Below are positions 60,601 through 64,000 of a stretch of DNA of 64,000 bases, piece after piece. The stretch is taken from assembly GCA_030267565.1 (NCBI GenBank), contig BRXU01000002.1:8962254-9026253 (forward strand). Reading direction: 5' to 3'. Position 1 is the first letter of the stretch. Each line of letters begins with the position of its first letter. A model generated the notes under the pieces. That model saw nothing but the letters and a program-made list of their open reading frames with translations. It was not told where the DNA came from and made no database searches. The translations under genes and the position numbers were made by a program. Source of the stretch: Pleodorina starrii. Taxonomy: Eukaryota; Chlorophyta; Chlorophyceae; Chlamydomonadales; Volvocaceae.

Positions 60601-63600
60601 CCCCCGAAGGCCCCCGGAGGCCCCCGGAGGCCCCCGGAGACCCCCGGAGGCCCCCGAAGGCCCCCGGAGGCCCCCGGAGGCCCCCGGAGGCCCCCGAAGG
60701 CACCCGTAGGCCCCCGCATGCTTCGAAAGGCCCCCGGAGGCCCCCGGAGGCCCCCGAAGGCCCCCGAAGGCCCCCGGAGGCCCCCGGAGGCCCCCGAAGA
60801 ACCCGGAGGCCCCCGGAGGCCCCCGGAGACCCCGTAGGCCCCCGGAGGCCCCCGGAGCCCCCCGGAGACCCCCGAAGGCCCCCGAAGGCCCCCGGAGACC
60901 CCGGAGGCCCCCGGAGGCCCCCGGAGCCCCCCGGAGACCCCCGGAGGCTCACGGAGGACCTTGGAGGCCCCCGCATGCTTCGAAAGGCCCCCGGAGGCCC
61001 CCGGGGGCCCCCGAAGGCCCCCGGAGGCCCCCGGAGACCCTGCAGGCCCCCGGAGGCCCCCGGAGGCCCCCGAAGACCCCCGGAGGCCCCCGAAGACCCC
61101 CGGAGGACCCCGGAGGCCTCCGGAGGCCCCCGAAGGCCCCCGAAGGCCCCCGGAGGCCCCCGAAGGCCCCCGGAGACCCCGCAGGCCCCCGGAGGCCCCT
61201 GGAGGCCCCCGAAGGCCCCCGAAGACCCCCGGAGGCCCCCGATAGCCCCCGGAGGCCCCCGGAGGCCCCCGAAGGCCCCCGGAGACCCCGCAGGCCCCCG
61301 GAGACCCCGGAGGCCCCCGAAGGCCCCCGAAGGCCCCCGGAGGACCTTGGAGGCCCCCGAAGGCCCCCGAAGGCCCCCGAAGGCCCCCGAAGGCCCCCAG
61401 AGGCCCCCGGAGGCCCCCGGAGGCCCCCGAAGGCCCCCGAAGGCCCCCGGAGACCCCCGGAGACCCCCGGAGGCCCACGGAGGCCCCCGGAGCCCCCTGG
61501 AGACCCCCGGAGGCCCACGGAGACCCCGAAGGCCCCCAGAGGCCCCCGCATGCTCTGAAAGGCCCCCGAAAGGCCGGGGAGGCCCCCGGAGGTCCCCGGA
61601 GGCCCCCGGAGGCCCCCGGAGGCCCCCGGAGGCCCCCGGAGGCCCCCGGAGGCCCCCGAAGGCCCCCGGAGGACCTTGGAGGCCCCCGAAGGCCCCCGAA
61701 GGCCCCCGAAGGCCCCCGAAGGACCCCAGAGGCCCCCGGAGGCCCCCGGAGGCCCCCGGAGGCCCCCGAAGGCCCCCGAAGGCCCCCGGAGGACCTTGGA
61801 GGCCCCCGAAGGCCCCCGAAGGCCCCCGAAGGCCCCCGAAGACCCCCGGAGGCCCCCGAAGGCCCCCGGAGACCCCGCAGGCCCCCGGAGGCCCCCGGAG
61901 CCCCCCGGAGGCCCACGGAGGCCCCCGGAGGCCTTCGGAGCCCCCCGGAGACCCCCGGAGGCCCCCAGAGGCCCCCGGAGACCCCGAAGGCCCCCAGAGG
62001 TCCCCGCATGCTCTGAAAGGCCCCCGAAATGCCGAGGAGGCCCCCGGAGGCCCCCGGAGGCCCCCGGAGGCCCCCGGAGGCCCCCGGAGGCCCCCGAAGG
62101 CCCCCGAAGGCCCCCAGAGGACCTTTGAGGCCCCCGGAGGCCCCCGTAGGCCCCCGGAGGCCCCCGAAGGTCCCCGGAGGACCTTGGAGGCCCCCGAAGG
62201 CCCCCGAAGGCCCCCGAAGGCCCCCAGAGGCCCCCGGAGGCCCCCGGAGGCCCCCGAAGGCCCCCGAAGGCCCCCGGAGGACCTTGGAGGCCCCCGAAGG
62301 CCCCCGAAGGCCCCCGAAGGCCCCCGAAGGCCCCCGGAGGCCCCCGGAGGCCCCCGGAGGCCCCCGGAGGCCCCCGAAGGCCCCCGGAGGCCCCCGGAGG
62401 CCCCCGGAGGCCCCCGGAGGCCCACGGAGGCCCCCGGAGGCCCCCGGAGGCCCCCGAAGGCCCCCGAAGGCCCCCGAAGGCCCCCGAAGGCCCCCGAAGG
62501 CCCCCGAAGGCCCCCGAAGACCCCCGGAGGCCCCCGAAGGCCCCCGGAGGCCCCCGGAGGACCCCGAAGACCCCGGAAGGCCCCCGGAGGCCCACGGAGG
62601 CCCCCGGAGCCCCCCGGAGACCCCCGGAGGCCCCCAGAGGCCCCCGGAGACCCCGAAGGCCCCCAGAGGCCCCCGCATGCTCTGAAAGGCCCCGGAAAGG
62701 CCGAGGAGGCCCCCGGAGGCCCCCGGAGGCCCCCGGAGGCCCCCGGAGGCCCCCGGAGGCCCCCGGAGGCCCCCGAAGGCCCCCGAAGGCCCCCGGAGGA
62801 CCTTTGAGGCCCTCGGAGGCCCCCGAAGGCCCCCGGAGGCCCCCGAAGGCCCCCGGAGGCCCCCGTAGGCCCCCGGAGGCCCCCGAAGGCCCCCGGAGGC
62901 CCCCGCATGCTCCGAAAGGCCCCCGAAGGCTCCCGAAGGCCCCCGGAGGCCCACGGCGGCCCAAGGAGGCCCCCGGCGGCTCCCGAAGGCCCCCGGAGGC
63001 CCCCGGAGGCCCCCGGAGGCCCCCGGAGGCCCCCGGAGGCCCCCGGAGGCCCCCGGAGGCCCCCGGAGACCCCCGGAGGCCCCCGGAGGCCCCCGGAGGC
63101 CCCCGAAGGCCCCCGAAGACCCCCGGAGGCCCCCGAAGGCCCCCGGAGGCCCCCGGAGGCCCCCGAAGGCCCCCGGAGGCCCCCGGAGGCCCCCGGAGGC
63201 CCCCGGAGGCCCCCGGAGGCCCCCAGAGGCCCCCGGAGGCCCCCGAAGGCCCCCGGAGGCCCCCGGAGGCCCCCAGAGGCCCCCAGAGGCCCCCGGAGGC
63301 CCCCGAAGGCCCCCGAAGGCCCCCGAAGGCCCCCGAAGGCCCCCGGAGGCCCCCGGAGGCCCCCGAAGGCCCCCGGAGACCCCGGAGGCCCCCGGAGGCC
63401 CCCGAAGGCCCCCGAAGGCCCCCGGAGGCCCCCGAAGGCCCCCGGAGGACCTTGGAGGCCCCCGAAGACCCCCGAAGGCCCCCGAAGGCCCCCGAAGGCC
63501 CCCGAAGGCCCCCGGAGGACCTTGGAGGCCCCCGGAGGCCCCCGGAGGCCCCCGAAGGCCCCCGGAGGCCCCCGGAGGCCCCCGAAGGCCCCCGGAGGCC

Positions 63601-64000
63601 CCCGCAGGCCCCCGGAGGCCCCCGGAGGCCCCCGAAGGCCCCCGAAGACCCCCGGAGGCCCCCGAAGGCCCCCGGAGGCCCCCGAAGACCCTTGAAGGCC
63701 CCCGAAGGCCCCCGAAGGCCCCCGGAGGCCCCCGGAGACCCCCGGAGGCCCCCGGAGGCCCCCGAAGGCCCCCGGAGGCCCCCGGAGGCCCCCGAAGGCC
63801 CCCGGAGGCCCCCGCAGGCCCCCGGAGGCCCCCGGCGGCCCCCGGAGGACCTTGGAGGCCCCCGAAGGCCCCCGAAGGCCCCCGAAGGCCCCCGGAGGCC
63901 CCCGGAGGCCCCCGAAGGCCCCGGAGGCCCCCGGAGGCCCCCGGAGGCCCCCGGAGGCCCCCGGAGACCCTGCAGGCCCCCGGAGGCCCCCGGAGGCCCC
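57632..64000. repeat. 10-bp minisatellite array (AGGCCCCCGG/GA), cut by the window end
   Basis: More than 630 units of a 10-bp repeat, AGGCCCCCGG or AGGCCCCCGA, run without a break to the window edge. Minor variants recur (AGGACCTTGG, AGACCCTGC, CGCATGCTTCGAA, CGCATGCTCTGAA, CCCACGGAG). The variants occur in fixed order, which reveals higher-order repeats: the segment around GCATGCTCTGAAAGGCCC recurs near 58254, 59451, 61548, 62007 and 62676. The unit has no stop codon in either orientation, so frames of over 1,800 codons exist; that openness follows from the repeat and is not evidence of a gene. Confidence 0.95.

Noticed and set aside
57473..62964. Very long minus-strand open frames (up to about 1,820 codons) with a collagen-like repeat
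   Set aside because: They exist in all three minus frames and, in shorter form, on the plus strand, because the 10-bp unit has no stop codon. There is no splice, start or family evidence for a gene.
57594..63695. Plus-strand Pro/Arg/Gly-rich open frames
   Set aside because: Same artefact of the stop-free minisatellite.

Overview
The window is nuclear DNA of a green alga, most likely a volvocine relative of Chlamydomonas. The evidence is GC-rich coding sequence broken by many short GT-AG introns, C/T-rich 3' splice sites, TGTAA-type poly(A) signals, and above all the gene content. It holds a urea-assimilation cluster: four paralogous DUR3-type urea transporters (A minus, B plus, C plus, D minus), then a divergent pair of urea-degrading enzymes, allophanate hydrolase (DUR2, minus) and urea carboxylase (DUR1, plus). 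I rebuilt all exons by eye from splice signals, reading-frame phase and family alignment. All six models stay in frame from ATG to stop.

Layout. 1-4.66 kb: no recognised gene, but a pair of near-perfect palindromes (616-774) and a complete 1,568-bp non-autonomous hAT-like transposon (938-2505) with 16-bp terminal inverted repeats and an 8-bp target-site duplication. 4.66-12.94 kb: DUR3 copy A (minus, 10 exons, the most diverged copy). 12.94-16.54 kb: divergent intergenic region with six 8-bp CCAATGG repeats. 16.54-20.37 kb: copy B. 20.37-24.29 kb: intergenic. 24.29-28.06 kb: copy C. 28.06-32.54 kb: inverted flanks of C and D around a 2.5-kb spacer. 32.54-36.46 kb: copy D. 36.5-41.2 kb: no confident gene. 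41.24-44.58 kb: DUR2. 44.58-45.22 kb: shared promoter. 45.22-56.31 kb: DUR1 (24 exons). 57.63 kb to the window end: a 10-bp minisatellite of more than 6.3 kb.

How the genes work together: DUR3 imports urea across the plasma membrane. DUR1 carboxylates it, using ATP, biotin and bicarbonate, to allophanate. DUR2 hydrolyses allophanate to ammonium and CO2. Fungi carry DUR1 and DUR2 activities on one polypeptide; here they are separate divergent genes. Copies B, C and D share promoter blocks, exon-intron structure and 3' flanks, so they are recent duplicates (C and D as inverted arms). Copy A lacks the shared promoter blocks, has one more intron and a different C-terminus.
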